Shown here: one piece after another, positions 48,943-58,212 of the stretch
How positions within the stretch are numbered: the first letter of the stretch is position 1
How the letters are laid out: each line of letters starts with the position of its first letter
NCBI GenBank assembly: GCA_965223585.1
Contig: CBDCWW010000024.1
Span: 744,001 to 808,000 of the forward strand
Direction of reading: 5' to 3'
DNA: 64,000 nt
From: CBDCVN01 sp965223585
Lineage (GTDB): Bacteria > Deinococcota > Deinococci > Deinococcales > Trueperaceae
Translations under genes and position numbers: made by a program
Notes under the pieces: generated by a model
The model's input: the letters and a program-made list of their open reading frames with translations, nothing else
Database searches by the model: none
What the model was told of the DNA's origin: nothing

Positions 48943-51759
48943 GTTCACCTCATCCTTACCAAATTCACTTAGGGGTTTTGGTTTGTCTATCAAATATCCT
49001 TGAGTATAATCTATCTTCAAAGTTGTTAAGACTTCTTGCATTGCTTTGGTTTCTACAGACTCAGCAATAGTAAGCAAATTCATAACTTGACCAATACGAT
49101 TAATGGCTGCAACCATTTCACGATCAGTATTATCATTTGCTACATCACGTACCAAACTACCATCAATCTTTAGATAATCTATAGGAAAATGTTTTAAATA
49201 GCTAAAAGAAGAGAGTCCGCTACCAAAATCATCCAAAGCCAGCTGGCAGCCTAATGCTTTGATTGTTTTCATAAAGATAGTAGCTTGGTTAAGATTGCTA
49301 ATAGCAGCAGTTTCAGTAACCTCAAAACAGACTCTTTGTGGTGGAAGTTTAGAAGTACTAAATTGCTCACGTATAAAACTAGGTAAAGTAGTGTCACTCA
49401 AGGAACTTCCTGATAAGTTAATGGCAATTTTAAAGTCAGAGTGATTGCTGAAATGCTCTGCCTGATCTAATAAAACAGATTGGATCACCCATCTATCAAG
49501 CTTATTTATAAGCCCATAACGTTCAGCAACAGGTATGAAAGCACCTGCTGGCAAAATCTTGCCTTGTTCATCAAGCATACGCAAGAAAACTTCATAATAT
49601 TTTGTCAAGGTGCTAGACTGCGAAATAGGTACAGCAGGTTGATAGTAAAGACAAAACCTATTATGCTCAAGCGCCTCTTTAATATCATTAATGTGTATAA
49701 ACTCAGATTGTTTTTGAGTCAGTTTCTTATCTTGCTCAGTATAAACATAAATTTGATTACGTCCTAGATCTTTAGCAGTATAGCAAGCTAAGTCAGCTTG
49801 GGACATAAGCTGTGTTACTGAGTCAGTGTCAAAAGTTATAGGCACTAAACCAATACTAACCCCAATTCTAAATAGCTGATCTTGCCAGCTAAAACGGAAA
49901 TCAGCGACTTCACAAACAATTCCTTTGGCTATATCTATAGCTTTATCAAGAGGGCAGCTTCTAAGTAGAAGTCCAAATTCATCACCACCAAGCCTAGCCA
50001 AGGTGTCTGTCTTACGAATTTTTGACTTAAGTAGCTCAGCAACCTGTTTAAGCAACAAATCACCTGCCATATGTCCGGCAGTATCATTAACAATCTTGAA
50101 CCGATCAAGATCTAAATAGCACATGACATTTTGGGTTCTGAATCCTTCTTTGTTTACCTCTGCAATTGCCTGTCTTAAGTAAACTTCAAACTCGTTGCGC
50201 CTAACTAGGTCTGTTAAAGTATCGTAAGTGGCTTGGTATTTAATCTGCTCTGTAAGCTTATAGGACTCTGTAATGTCTCTAGCAGTACCTCTATAGCCCT
50301 TAAATTCCCCTTGATTATCAAAATATGGCTTACCAACACTTTTCAGGATACGTATTGAACGATCTACATTTTGCATCTCTACCCTTACCTCAAAAGGCTG
50401 TCTTTTCATTAAAGCTTGAGTCTGCTTTTCAAATTCAGTGGGGTTGCAAATAAGAATTCTATGGTGCTCTAGGTGAGAGCGACCTAACCAATCACCAATA
50501 GGAAGACCAGTAAAGACTTCGTGTAAGGGAGACAAGTAAGTATAATTAAGATTTTTGTCTGTTTCCCAAAAAAGATCAGCAGCCATACTGGCAAAATCCC
50601 TAAAGCGCTCTTTGTTTTCTGTTAAAGCATGTTCTGCACGCTTAAGCTCTGTGATGTCATGAGTGCTAATAACTGCACCGATCACTTGTCCTTCCTTGTC
50701 TCGGTAAGGGATCTGCTTAACATCTACAAAACGAGGTTCACCTTTAGGAGGATAAATCCAACTCTGTTCATGAACATACTCTCCAGTAAAACAACGATCT
50801 AATTGTGGTTTTATCTCATTTTGAAAAACTTTTTCACCATATACATCAGCAATAAATTGGCCTATAATTTGCCCCCGATTCTTTTGAAATAGGTCTAGGT
50901 AACGCTGATTAACAGCTACATAAGCATAGTTAGTGTTTACCAAGCACATAAGGTCATCAGATAATGACAGTATCACCTCGTATTGGCGTAAAGATTCTTC
51001 TGCTTGTTTTATATCAGTAACATCTCTAGTACTGATAACTGCACCTTTAACTATGCCGTCACTGCCACGATAAGGTGTTGTTCTTACATCTAAGAAACGA
51101 GGTTTATCTCCAGTCAAAGAAACCCATTGCTGAGACTGGATCTCTGCACCAATAAATGCACAATCCAAGTTGACTTTGACTGAAGCAAAAAATTCAGGTC
51201 CATGAATCTCAGCTATAGTACTACCGATAATTTCTTTATAAGTTTTCTTATAGGTTTCTAGATAACGTGAATTTACTGTCAGATAAGTATAATTATTATC
51301 CACTAAAGATATAAGATCGTTAGCCGAATTAAAAATTTGCTCATGTAGCCCTAAGCTACTTTCAGCTTGGCTCTTTCTAATACTATTTTTTTGGTTTAGG
51401 GCAAAGGATTTTGCATCATTTTGATTGTCATTAAGCTGATTAACATTTAGCAAGCGCTCGAGTGAATCATTAATGTGGTCAATAAATACATTTTTACTAA
51501 TAGTTGGATTCTTACCTAGCAAATCAGAGACCTGCTCAAATGTAGCTATATCAGCACTAGCATCTTGTAAAAAGGTTTCAGGGTAATTTTGCATGTCATG
51601 TTGCACAGATTGATTACTTTCTTTAGAATGCAAATTTGCTACAATATTGCACAGTCTCCGAAAGAAAATTTTCTCGCAAATATTTATAGATTTGAAAACG
51701 AATTTTGCTTTGAAGTTTTCATAAGTTCTATAAAACATTTTTGCTAGGTTGCTAATCAT
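48940..51759 (-). CDS. PAS-PAS-PAS-GGDEF-EAL cyclic-di-GMP enzyme
   Basis: A 939-residue cytoplasmic signalling protein. After about 140 residues without a clear domain come three PAS domains (about 143-255, 258-380, 383-500), a GGDEF domain (about 515-675) with intact RLGGDEFG active site, and an EAL domain (about 690-930). The EAL signature reads E-V-F (YYEVFLRM); the other residues for hydrolysis look present (NLSG, FEVTET, LDDFGSG, LKIDG, ESVET, QGY). It could therefore both make and break cyclic-di-GMP, with PAS domains sensing small molecules or redox state. No partner gene adjoins it. The promoter and ribosome-binding site are not clear. Confidence 0.92.
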   Translation of the reverse strand: MISNLAKMFYRTYENFKAKFVFKSINICEKIFFRRLCNIVANLHSKESNQSVQHDMQNYPETFLQDASADIATFEQVSDLLGKNPTISKNVFIDHINDSLERLLNVNQLNDNQNDAKSFALNQKNSIRKSQAESSLGLHEQIFNSANDLISLVDNNYTYLTVNSRYLETYKKTYKEIIGSTIAEIHGPEFFASVKVNLDCAFIGAEIQSQQWVSLTGDKPRFLDVRTTPYRGSDGIVKGAVISTRDVTDIKQAEESLRQYEVILSLSDDLMCLVNTNYAYVAVNQRYLDLFQKNRGQIIGQFIADVYGEKVFQNEIKPQLDRCFTGEYVHEQSWIYPPKGEPRFVDVKQIPYRDKEGQVIGAVISTHDITELKRAEHALTENKERFRDFASMAADLFWETDKNLNYTYLSPLHEVFTGLPIGDWLGRSHLEHHRILICNPTEFEKQTQALMKRQPFEVRVEMQNVDRSIRILKSVGKPYFDNQGEFKGYRGTARDITESYKLTEQIKYQATYDTLTDLVRRNEFEVYLRQAIAEVNKEGFRTQNVMCYLDLDRFKIVNDTAGHMAGDLLLKQVAELLKSKIRKTDTLARLGGDEFGLLLRSCPLDKAIDIAKGIVCEVADFRFSWQDQLFRIGVSIGLVPITFDTDSVTQLMSQADLACYTAKDLGRNQIYVYTEQDKKLTQKQSEFIHINDIKEALEHNRFCLYYQPAVPISQSSTLTKYYEVFLRMLDEQGKILPAGAFIPVAERYGLINKLDRWVIQSVLLDQAEHFSNHSDFKIAINLSGSSLSDTTLPSFIREQFSTSKLPPQRVCFEVTETAAISNLNQATIFMKTIKALGCQLALDDFGSGLSSFSYLKHFPIDYLKIDGSLVRDVANDNTDREMVAAINRIGQVMNLLTIAESVETKAMQEVLTTLKIDYTQGYLIDKPKPLSEFGKDEVN

Positions 51760-51992
51760 GCTAAAAGTATTATTGATTTTCTTCTGTCACCAAAAACTTA
51801 TTTTTCGTTAGGAGATTTACTATAAAAGTTTACCAAGGCCTAACTCAGAGTTAGGCAAAATCTAGCCTGTGCAGCAATAATCACTATTATTTAACAGGAG
51901 TTATATGTATAAAATTACCCTTGCAGGTGGTATTAAATGAAAGATTTATTAAGATTAACTTAAGATGATAAAGAGTACTTGTAAATCTATCA

Positions 51993-52029
51993 GCACAAAT
52001 AAAATTTTAAATTTTATTTGTGCTATAAT
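51993..52029 (+). promoter_or_regulatory. 31-bp perfect palindrome with extended -10 promoter of the GntR gene
   Basis: The sequence 51993-52023 is a perfect inverted repeat: 15-base arms (GCACAAATAAAATTT and its complement) around one base. Its last three bases TGC are the extended part of TGCTATAAT (52021-52029), which ends eight bases before the regulator ATG at 52038. A dimer bound to the palindrome would cover the promoter, so self-repression is likely. The mRNA is predicted leaderless. Confidence 0.7.
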
Positions 52030-52037
52030 TATAAGCA

Positions 52038-52682
52038 ATGAAAAACCACATCAACCGTAATGTGCTCTCCAAACAGGCTTATAGTATTTTACGTTCTATG
52101 GTCCTAAATGGTCAACTCCCTGCTGGAAGCCAACTAGTAGTACGGACCTTGAGTGAGCAGCTCGAGCTATCCCCCACACCCATAAAATCAGCTCTCACAA
52201 CTTTAGAGAAGGAAGGGTTAGTTGTATCTATTCCCTACCGTGGTTTTTTTGTACCTCAACTAAACGAAGAAGATGTTTTTGAAATTTACAGCTTACGAGA
52301 AATTTTAGAAGGGTTAGCGGCAAGGCTAGCAGCGCAAAAAGTTACTGCAGGGCTAGAAGCACAGTTAAAAAAACTGCTAGAAGAGCAACGTCAAGCCTTT
52401 CAGGAAAAGGATTTAGAAGTTTATGGTGACATTGACTTAAATTTCCATCAAAGCATCTGGGAGGCTTCTAAACATAAGAGGCTCATTGAAACAGCACAAT
52501 CTATCTATGGGCAGATTCGCTTGCTTATAGTTAATTCTGCAATTACTGCTGCTAGGCAAGAAGAAGTTTTAGCTGAACATGAAGCAATATTTCAAGCTAT
52601 TATGCAAAGAAAGCCAGATGTTGCTGAAGATTGTGCTAAAAAGCACATTAGTAACATTTTTAAGTCTCTACAGAATGCCTGA
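52038..52682 (+). CDS. GntR-family transcriptional regulator (FCD/FadR subfamily)
   Basis: A 214-residue regulator with an N-terminal winged helix (AYSILRSMVLNGQLPAGSQL, VRTLSEQLELSPTPIKSAL) and a C-terminal all-helical FCD ligand domain (about 80-210) containing the metal-binding pattern D...H...H (GDIDLNFHQSIWEA, LAEHEAIFQAI). FCD regulators usually sense carboxylic acids such as lactate or glycolate; the FAD/Fe-S 2-hydroxyacid-type dehydrogenase at 54791 is a plausible target, with the ankyrin gene between. It is probably self-regulated through the palindrome upstream. Confidence 0.92.
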   Translation: MKNHINRNVLSKQAYSILRSMVLNGQLPAGSQLVVRTLSEQLELSPTPIKSALTTLEKEGLVVSIPYRGFFVPQLNEEDVFEIYSLREILEGLAARLAAQKVTAGLEAQLKKLLEEQRQAFQEKDLEVYGDIDLNFHQSIWEASKHKRLIETAQSIYGQIRLLIVNSAITAARQEEVLAEHEAIFQAIMQRKPDVAEDCAKKHISNIFKSLQNA

Positions 52683-52859
52683 ACTGTGATTCAGCTAATT
52701 TGGGATTCCCCTGTTTTTTTGTCTAGAGTTTACACATCTGTTGTTTACCCTTGGTAAATCATGCTAATCACTATAAATTGCAACAATCAAAGTTAAGGCA
52801 ACTGAGGAGTTAGTACAATGAGTATACAAAACCGTTTATAGCACTACTGAGGAGGTTTT

Positions 52860-54794
52860 ATGCGTTACATAATAGGGATTCTTTTGATTGCAATTTTGAT
52901 AAAGCCAAGTGTTTTTGCTTGTAGTCCTAACTTTGAAGATGTATATTATAACGAACCAATAGAAATAGTTAAGGGCATTGGTGGTGATTGTTACTATAAA
53001 TTTGTTCCACCAGTTGAAAGGCGTTATGGTCGTGATGAAGGCCGAACTGAGTTTTATGTAGAAAAAGGTGACACTGAACCAATCTTTACTCAACAGGATA
53101 GATACTCACGAGATATTTTATGTGCTAAAGATGCTGATGGTAATTATTCTATAGCTTATGTTGACCGTAAGGGGATTTTTTCTGCTCCAAGAGAACCTTG
53201 GGGGCCTGATTGGTTACGTTTTTTTGTTAATGGTGAGGTAGTAAAGTCATATTCTCCTATTGAGATAATTGAACGAGAAAATAATCTTGACCATCTTGGA
53301 ACGTGTGGACCGATTTATCTAGACGAAGAAAGAGGGTTTGTTAAAGATAGTGAAAATATAGGCTATATTTATCAAGTTGTTACTTTAGATGGTAACGTTA
53401 TTTCTTTAGATCCTTTAACAGGTGAAAAATTAAGTATTGTAAAACCCTTACGCACCTTGCTTATGGATGGGGTGCGTAATAATGACCTCGAGCAAGTAAG
53501 AGATGCCTTGCAAAAAGGAGCTAATCCAGATAAAGGTAATAAGCTTGAAGGAACACCTTTACACCTATCTGCTGAATTAGGTCGTGTTGAAATTACGAAA
53601 GAATTATTAAAGGCAGGAGCAAAACTTGATTTTAGACATATAGAAAGATATTCATACTGTACTGCAGGAGGAGAATGTGGAAAAGAGGAACGTGTGAGCT
53701 GGAAAACGAAAGATTCAACCCCTCATCATCCTCTTTATATAGCAGTACTTAATAAACATTTTGGAGTCGTAGAAGTACTAGTTGCTCATGGAATAGATGT
53801 CAATGCTCGAGGTTATGTGCCTTACTACCCAAATAGCTATGCACTAGAAGCAGCAGTAAGAAGTAAAAGCAATAAGCTTATAAGTTATCTAGTTAGTAAA
53901 GGAGCAAACATAAATGATACAGATGCTTTAGAAATGGCTATTGAAGAGCTTAGTTTCGAAGCTGTTGATTTATTAATAAATTTAGGAGCAGATACACAAC
54001 AAACTGAGCCTTTATGCGTGCTTGCGGAAGTTAGGGGTGGTAATGACGGAATAATTATTCAAATGGCTAGATTGCTATGGGAAGCAGGGGCCAATATAAA
54101 CGCTTCTTCATGCTGGCTAGGAACTCCACTTATAGCTACTATTTTAGAGCAAGATGGTTTGCTAGCAAAGTTCTTTATAGAAAATGGTGCTGATGTAAAT
54201 CCTGCTCGTGGTCAGGGATGGGCACCTCTTTACTATTCCTTTGCAGAAAACAATTACTCAATCTCAGAGAATAATTATGACTTAATAAGCTTATTGGTAG
54301 AAAATAATGCAAATACCACTTCTATAACTCCTGATGGTGTTTCTGCACTTTACTATGCCGTTAAAAGTAATGATAAGGATATAGCTGTTCTCTTGCTTGA
54401 AAATGGAGCTAATCCTAATGGCTCAATAAAAATAAACACAAAGAATGAGTACCTTACACCACCACCTCTCTTATTTACAGCCGACGATGAAATCAAGCAA
54501 CTTTTATTAAATTATGGTGCTGATATCAATATTACTTCTTTCCCAACAGATAGCAATGCCTTGCAGTATTTGATTGAAAAGAAGCCTTTTAATGAAGAAA
54601 GTATGCAAACTATACAGTTTTTGCTAGATGCTGGCATCGATACGACCCACAAGAATAAATATGGTCAAACTGCTTTTGACTTAATCCAAATGGTGGAATC
54701 TCAGAGCTATTATAGTATCCATTCACCTATTAGGAAATGGCAAGAGTTGTGCCCCTCTTGTATAGAACAACTAAAACCAAAAGGTAAAGAGTGA
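52860..54794 (+). CDS. Exported ankyrin-repeat protein
   Basis: A 644-residue protein with a signal peptide (MRYIIGILLIAILIKPSVFA) followed by a cysteine, possibly a lipoprotein though V-F-A-C is a poor lipobox. Residues about 25-195 form a cysteine-containing N-terminal domain I do not recognise. From about 200 to the end there are roughly ten ankyrin-type repeats, such as GTPLHLSAELGRVEITKELL and GVSALYYAVKSNDKDIAVLL. GAGGAGG before the ATG is one of the strongest ribosome-binding sites here. It overlaps or abuts the dehydrogenase gene. A protein-protein interaction role outside the cytoplasm is inferred. Confidence 0.85.
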   Translation: MRYIIGILLIAILIKPSVFACSPNFEDVYYNEPIEIVKGIGGDCYYKFVPPVERRYGRDEGRTEFYVEKGDTEPIFTQQDRYSRDILCAKDADGNYSIAYVDRKGIFSAPREPWGPDWLRFFVNGEVVKSYSPIEIIERENNLDHLGTCGPIYLDEERGFVKDSENIGYIYQVVTLDGNVISLDPLTGEKLSIVKPLRTLLMDGVRNNDLEQVRDALQKGANPDKGNKLEGTPLHLSAELGRVEITKELLKAGAKLDFRHIERYSYCTAGGECGKEERVSWKTKDSTPHHPLYIAVLNKHFGVVEVLVAHGIDVNARGYVPYYPNSYALEAAVRSKSNKLISYLVSKGANINDTDALEMAIEELSFEAVDLLINLGADTQQTEPLCVLAEVRGGNDGIIIQMARLLWEAGANINASSCWLGTPLIATILEQDGLLAKFFIENGADVNPARGQGWAPLYYSFAENNYSISENNYDLISLLVENNANTTSITPDGVSALYYAVKSNDKDIAVLLLENGANPNGSIKINTKNEYLTPPPLLFTADDEIKQLLLNYGADINITSFPTDSNALQYLIEKKPFNEESMQTIQFLLDAGIDTTHKNKYGQTAFDLIQMVESQSYYSIHSPIRKWQELCPSCIEQLKPKGKE

Positions 54795-57685
54795 TTTTCA
54801 TGAACCAAAGTCTAACTAACCCGGAATTTCTACAACAAGTTGCCACTGAGTTAAAAAATAAAGTAATAGGCGAAGTACGCTTCGATGACAAAGCCCGTTC
54901 ACTCTACGCCACCGACGCCAGTCCATACGAAATAAAACCTTATGGTGTCGTCTTACCCAAAACTATAGAGGATATAAAACACACTGTAGATGTTGCCAAT
55001 AAACATAAACTGCCTATTTTGCCTCGAGGCGGTGGCACAAGCCTAGCAGGGCAAACTGTAGGAGAAGCAATTGTCCTCGATGTCTCTAAGTACATGACCA
55101 AAGTTTTAGACTTTGATGCCCACGCAAGTACTGTTAAAGTGGAACCCGGCATAGTAAGAGACCAGTTAAATGCCTTTTTAAAACCTTATAAACTACAATT
55201 TACCCCCGATGTCTCTACCACTAACCGAGCCAATATAGGTGGCATGGTAGCTAATAACTCAGCAGGCACACGCTCTATAAAATATGGCAAGTCTGTTGAC
55301 CAAGTTATTGCCATGACTGTCATGCTCAGCGATGGCAGTATAGCCGAGCTAAAAGAAGTAACGCCTGAAGAGTTAGAAGCTAAAAAGCAACAAGATAACT
55401 TAGAAGGGCATATTTACCGAACTGTTCATGGCATTGTTAACGAGCAAGCTGAAGAAATCAAGAATCGTTACCCCAAGGTCATGCGCCGTGTGGGAGGATA
55501 TAACCTAGATGAGTTTGTTGATCAGCCTTTTAATTTAGCCAAACTAGTCTCAGGTTCAGAAGGCACTTTGGCTATTATCCTTGACGTCACTTTAGCCCTT
55601 CACCCACTACCTAACTACAAATGCCTTGCCCTTGTTCATTTTGATAGCTTGGTCAAAGCTCTTACAGCAGTGCAATATATTAATAAGCATGGCCCTAGTG
55701 CAGTGGAAATTCTAGATGATCACCTTTTTAACTTGGGCAAACAAAATCCTAGCCTCGAGCCACTACTAAATTGGCTAAAAGGTACACCTGCAGCTGTCCT
55801 TATGGTAGAGTTTGATGGCAAAGATGAGCAGGAAGCGCTTGCCAGCTTAGAAAATATGCAAACTGATCCACAGATTGCTGAACTTAGTTACTACACTTAT
55901 ATAGCTACAGAGACCAACCAGCAAGAGGAAGTACTAGATTTTCGCCGTAAGGGCTTGGGCATTTATGCAACTATAAAGGGTAAAGACAAACCTACTCCCT
56001 TTATAGAAGATTCAGCTATTCCTCCTGAGAACCTTCCCAAGTACATACCTGAGGTTTTGGAGGTATGCAAAAAACATAATGTAAAGGTTGTAGTTTATGG
56101 TCATGCCAGTGTAGGAGTAATTCACCTTCGTCCTTTAATTGACCTTAAAAGTCAGGAGGGTATTGAACTTTATCAAAAAATTAGCCAAGAAACTTTTGAG
56201 CTAGTTAAAAAGTATGGCGGTTCTTGGAGTGGTGAACATGGTGATGGGCTTATTCGTAGCTATCAAAACAAAAGCCTTTTTGGTGAGAAGCTTTACAAGG
56301 CTTTTTGTGAAATGAAAGCTGCTTTTGACCCTGATAATATAATTAACCCCGGAAAAGTAGTCCACGCTCCTGCCATGACTGAAAATCTGCGTTATGGTGC
56401 AGACTATACTGTGCCAAACGCACCTGAGCAAACCTACTTTGATTTCTCTAAAGACGATGGTCTGTTAGGGGCTGTGGAAATGTGTACAGGTGTGGGGGCT
56501 TGTCGTAAGGTGGATACAGGCGTTATGTGTCCTAGTTATATGGTTACTCGAGACGAGGACCACAGCACCAGAGGACGCGCCAACATCTTACGTGAAGCAA
56601 TAACTGGTAAGTTACCCGGTGGCCTAACGAGTCAAGAAGTTTATGATGTCTTAGATTTATGCTTAGAATGTAAAGCATGTAAAGCAGAATGCCCCTCTCA
56701 AGTAGACATGGCTAAGATCAAATATGAGTTTTTGCAGCACTACTATGATGCACATCATATGCCTATGTCAGCTTTGGTTGTAGGCAACTCTGCTAGAATG
56801 GCTCCCCTTGGCAGCATGTTTGCCCCTATAGCCAACGCACTTTTGTCATTAAAGGTTGTAAGTTATCTAGTTGAAAAGATAGCCAAAATAGATAGGCGTC
56901 GGATTTTACCAGCTTATACCCCTACTCCTTTTGCTAAATGGTTTAAAAAGAATGTACCTACAAGCACTCCAACAAAAAAGAAAGTGGCACTTTTTGCTGA
57001 TACTTGGACTATGTACAATGAGCCCGAGGTAGGCAAAGCTGCTGTAAGAGTATTGCAAGCTTTAGGTTATGAAGTAGAACTAGTTAATTATGGTTGCTGT
57101 GGACGTCCTCAAATTTCTAAGGGATTGCTTAAGGCTGCCAAAAAACTAGCTAAGCGTAATGTGGAAAATCTTCACCGCTATGTAGAACGTAATATACCCA
57201 TCATAGGTTTAGAACCAAGTTGTGTGGCTGCTTTCCAAGATGATTACTGTGACCTTGTACCAAGTGAGAAAACTGAGGCTGTTGCTGAGCAAGTAAAAAT
57301 GATTGATCAGTTTTTAGCTAAAGAGTGGTCTCAGGGACAAATTGATCTTAAGCAGTATTTTCAAAAGGATGATAAATCCATTATGTTACATGGGCACTGT
57401 CAGCAACGGGCCATTATGGGTGATTCTGCAACTAAGGGAGTGTTGAATTGGTGTGGTGAAGTGCTCAATCTAGACAGTGGCTGTTGTGGCATGGCAGGCT
57501 CATTTGGCTATCACCACTACGATCTATCAATGCAAATAGGAGAAGATAGACTCTTTCCAGCAGTGCGTAAGCATCAAGGTAAAATTGTGGCCTGTGGATT
57601 TTCTTGTAGACACCAGATTTTTGAGGGCACTGGCAAAAAGGCTAAGCACTTAGCAGAAGTGTTAGCTGAATCTCTCAAGGTTTAG
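54791..57685 (+). CDS. FAD/Fe-S dehydrogenase (D-2-hydroxyacid/YdiJ-like)
   Basis: A 964-residue fusion. Residues about 45-260 are the FAD-binding PCMH domain (PILPRGGGTSLAGQTVG, NIGGMVANNSAGTRS), about 270-530 the FAD-oxidase C-terminal domain ending DPDNIINPGKVV, about 565-665 two Fe-S clusters (CTGVGACRK...CP and CLECKACKAECP), and about 740-960 CCG domains (YGCCGRPQISKG, SGCCGMAGSFGY). This matches bacterial YdiJ/D-lactate or D-2-hydroxyglutarate dehydrogenases that feed electrons to quinones. A GTG at 54791 overlaps the ankyrin stop by four bases; an ATG at 54800 is the alternative start. The FCD regulator upstream fits a hydroxyacid substrate. Confidence 0.9.
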   Translation: MIFMNQSLTNPEFLQQVATELKNKVIGEVRFDDKARSLYATDASPYEIKPYGVVLPKTIEDIKHTVDVANKHKLPILPRGGGTSLAGQTVGEAIVLDVSKYMTKVLDFDAHASTVKVEPGIVRDQLNAFLKPYKLQFTPDVSTTNRANIGGMVANNSAGTRSIKYGKSVDQVIAMTVMLSDGSIAELKEVTPEELEAKKQQDNLEGHIYRTVHGIVNEQAEEIKNRYPKVMRRVGGYNLDEFVDQPFNLAKLVSGSEGTLAIILDVTLALHPLPNYKCLALVHFDSLVKALTAVQYINKHGPSAVEILDDHLFNLGKQNPSLEPLLNWLKGTPAAVLMVEFDGKDEQEALASLENMQTDPQIAELSYYTYIATETNQQEEVLDFRRKGLGIYATIKGKDKPTPFIEDSAIPPENLPKYIPEVLEVCKKHNVKVVVYGHASVGVIHLRPLIDLKSQEGIELYQKISQETFELVKKYGGSWSGEHGDGLIRSYQNKSLFGEKLYKAFCEMKAAFDPDNIINPGKVVHAPAMTENLRYGADYTVPNAPEQTYFDFSKDDGLLGAVEMCTGVGACRKVDTGVMCPSYMVTRDEDHSTRGRANILREAITGKLPGGLTSQEVYDVLDLCLECKACKAECPSQVDMAKIKYEFLQHYYDAHHMPMSALVVGNSARMAPLGSMFAPIANALLSLKVVSYLVEKIAKIDRRRILPAYTPTPFAKWFKKNVPTSTPTKKKVALFADTWTMYNEPEVGKAAVRVLQALGYEVELVNYGCCGRPQISKGLLKAAKKLAKRNVENLHRYVERNIPIIGLEPSCVAAFQDDYCDLVPSEKTEAVAEQVKMIDQFLAKEWSQGQIDLKQYFQKDDKSIMLHGHCQQRAIMGDSATKGVLNWCGEVLNLDSGCCGMAGSFGYHHYDLSMQIGEDRLFPAVRKHQGKIVACGFSCRHQIFEGTGKKAKHLAEVLAESLKV

Positions 57686-57824
57686 TTGCAACACTAGGCA
57701 AACAGGTGCAAGTTTTGTGAGTGAAGATAAAGTATTATGTACAAGTAGGAGCAGGCTTCAAATCTGCCCCTAAAGGATTAGCCCTTAATTATTTGGGTTT
57801 AAAGTTCAACAAAGGAAGGATAAC

Positions 57825-57998
57825 ATGGCTTTTTTAATACTTCTAGGCACAATTATTGTACTAGCAATCATCCTTTTTGGTGTTTCAATTGCATTAAAGG
57901 ATGACAATGGTGACTCCTCCCTACTTCCTATACTTGAGGAGGTTGATGAAGACCAAGACAAAGAAGGAGAAACATCGGATGAGTTTGAATTTGGGTGA
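57825..57998 (+). CDS. Small membrane protein with acidic tail
   Basis: A 57-codon gene: one transmembrane helix (LILLGTIIVLAIILFGVSIA), then a strongly acidic cytoplasmic or external tail (EEVDEDQDKEGET...EFEFG). AAGGA precedes the ATG at a good distance. It lies 139 bp after the dehydrogenase. It is too short for family recognition. Confidence 0.5.
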   Translation: MAFLILLGTIIVLAIILFGVSIALKDDNGDSSLLPILEEVDEDQDKEGETSDEFEFG

Positions 57999-58048
57999 CT
58001 TTTCCCACAACTAAAGTTAAGTATTACCTAAAAACTAGAAGCTTTCAT

Positions 58049-58069
58049 CCCACGGTTAAAGCACGTGGG
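58049..58069 (+). mobile_element. Solitary IS200/IS605-type end hairpin
   Basis: CCCACG, loop GTTAAAGCA, CGTGGG, preceded by TTTCAT and followed by GTTCTCCGC, the usual right-end setting. It has the same geometry as 28662-28682 with compensated arm bases. No transposase sequence is left around it, so it is a relic or a solo end. Confidence 0.6.
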
Positions 58070-58212
58070 GTTCTCCGCTTACTGTCCTAAATAGTTGTCA
58101 CTTATGACATTGCTAACAATTAAAGCGGAAGTTTTTTGCTTAAATGTAACGACCAAGTATGCTTTTTCTCATTATCTTGTTGAATCTCACCTCACTTTTG
58201 CAAAATTAGCTT

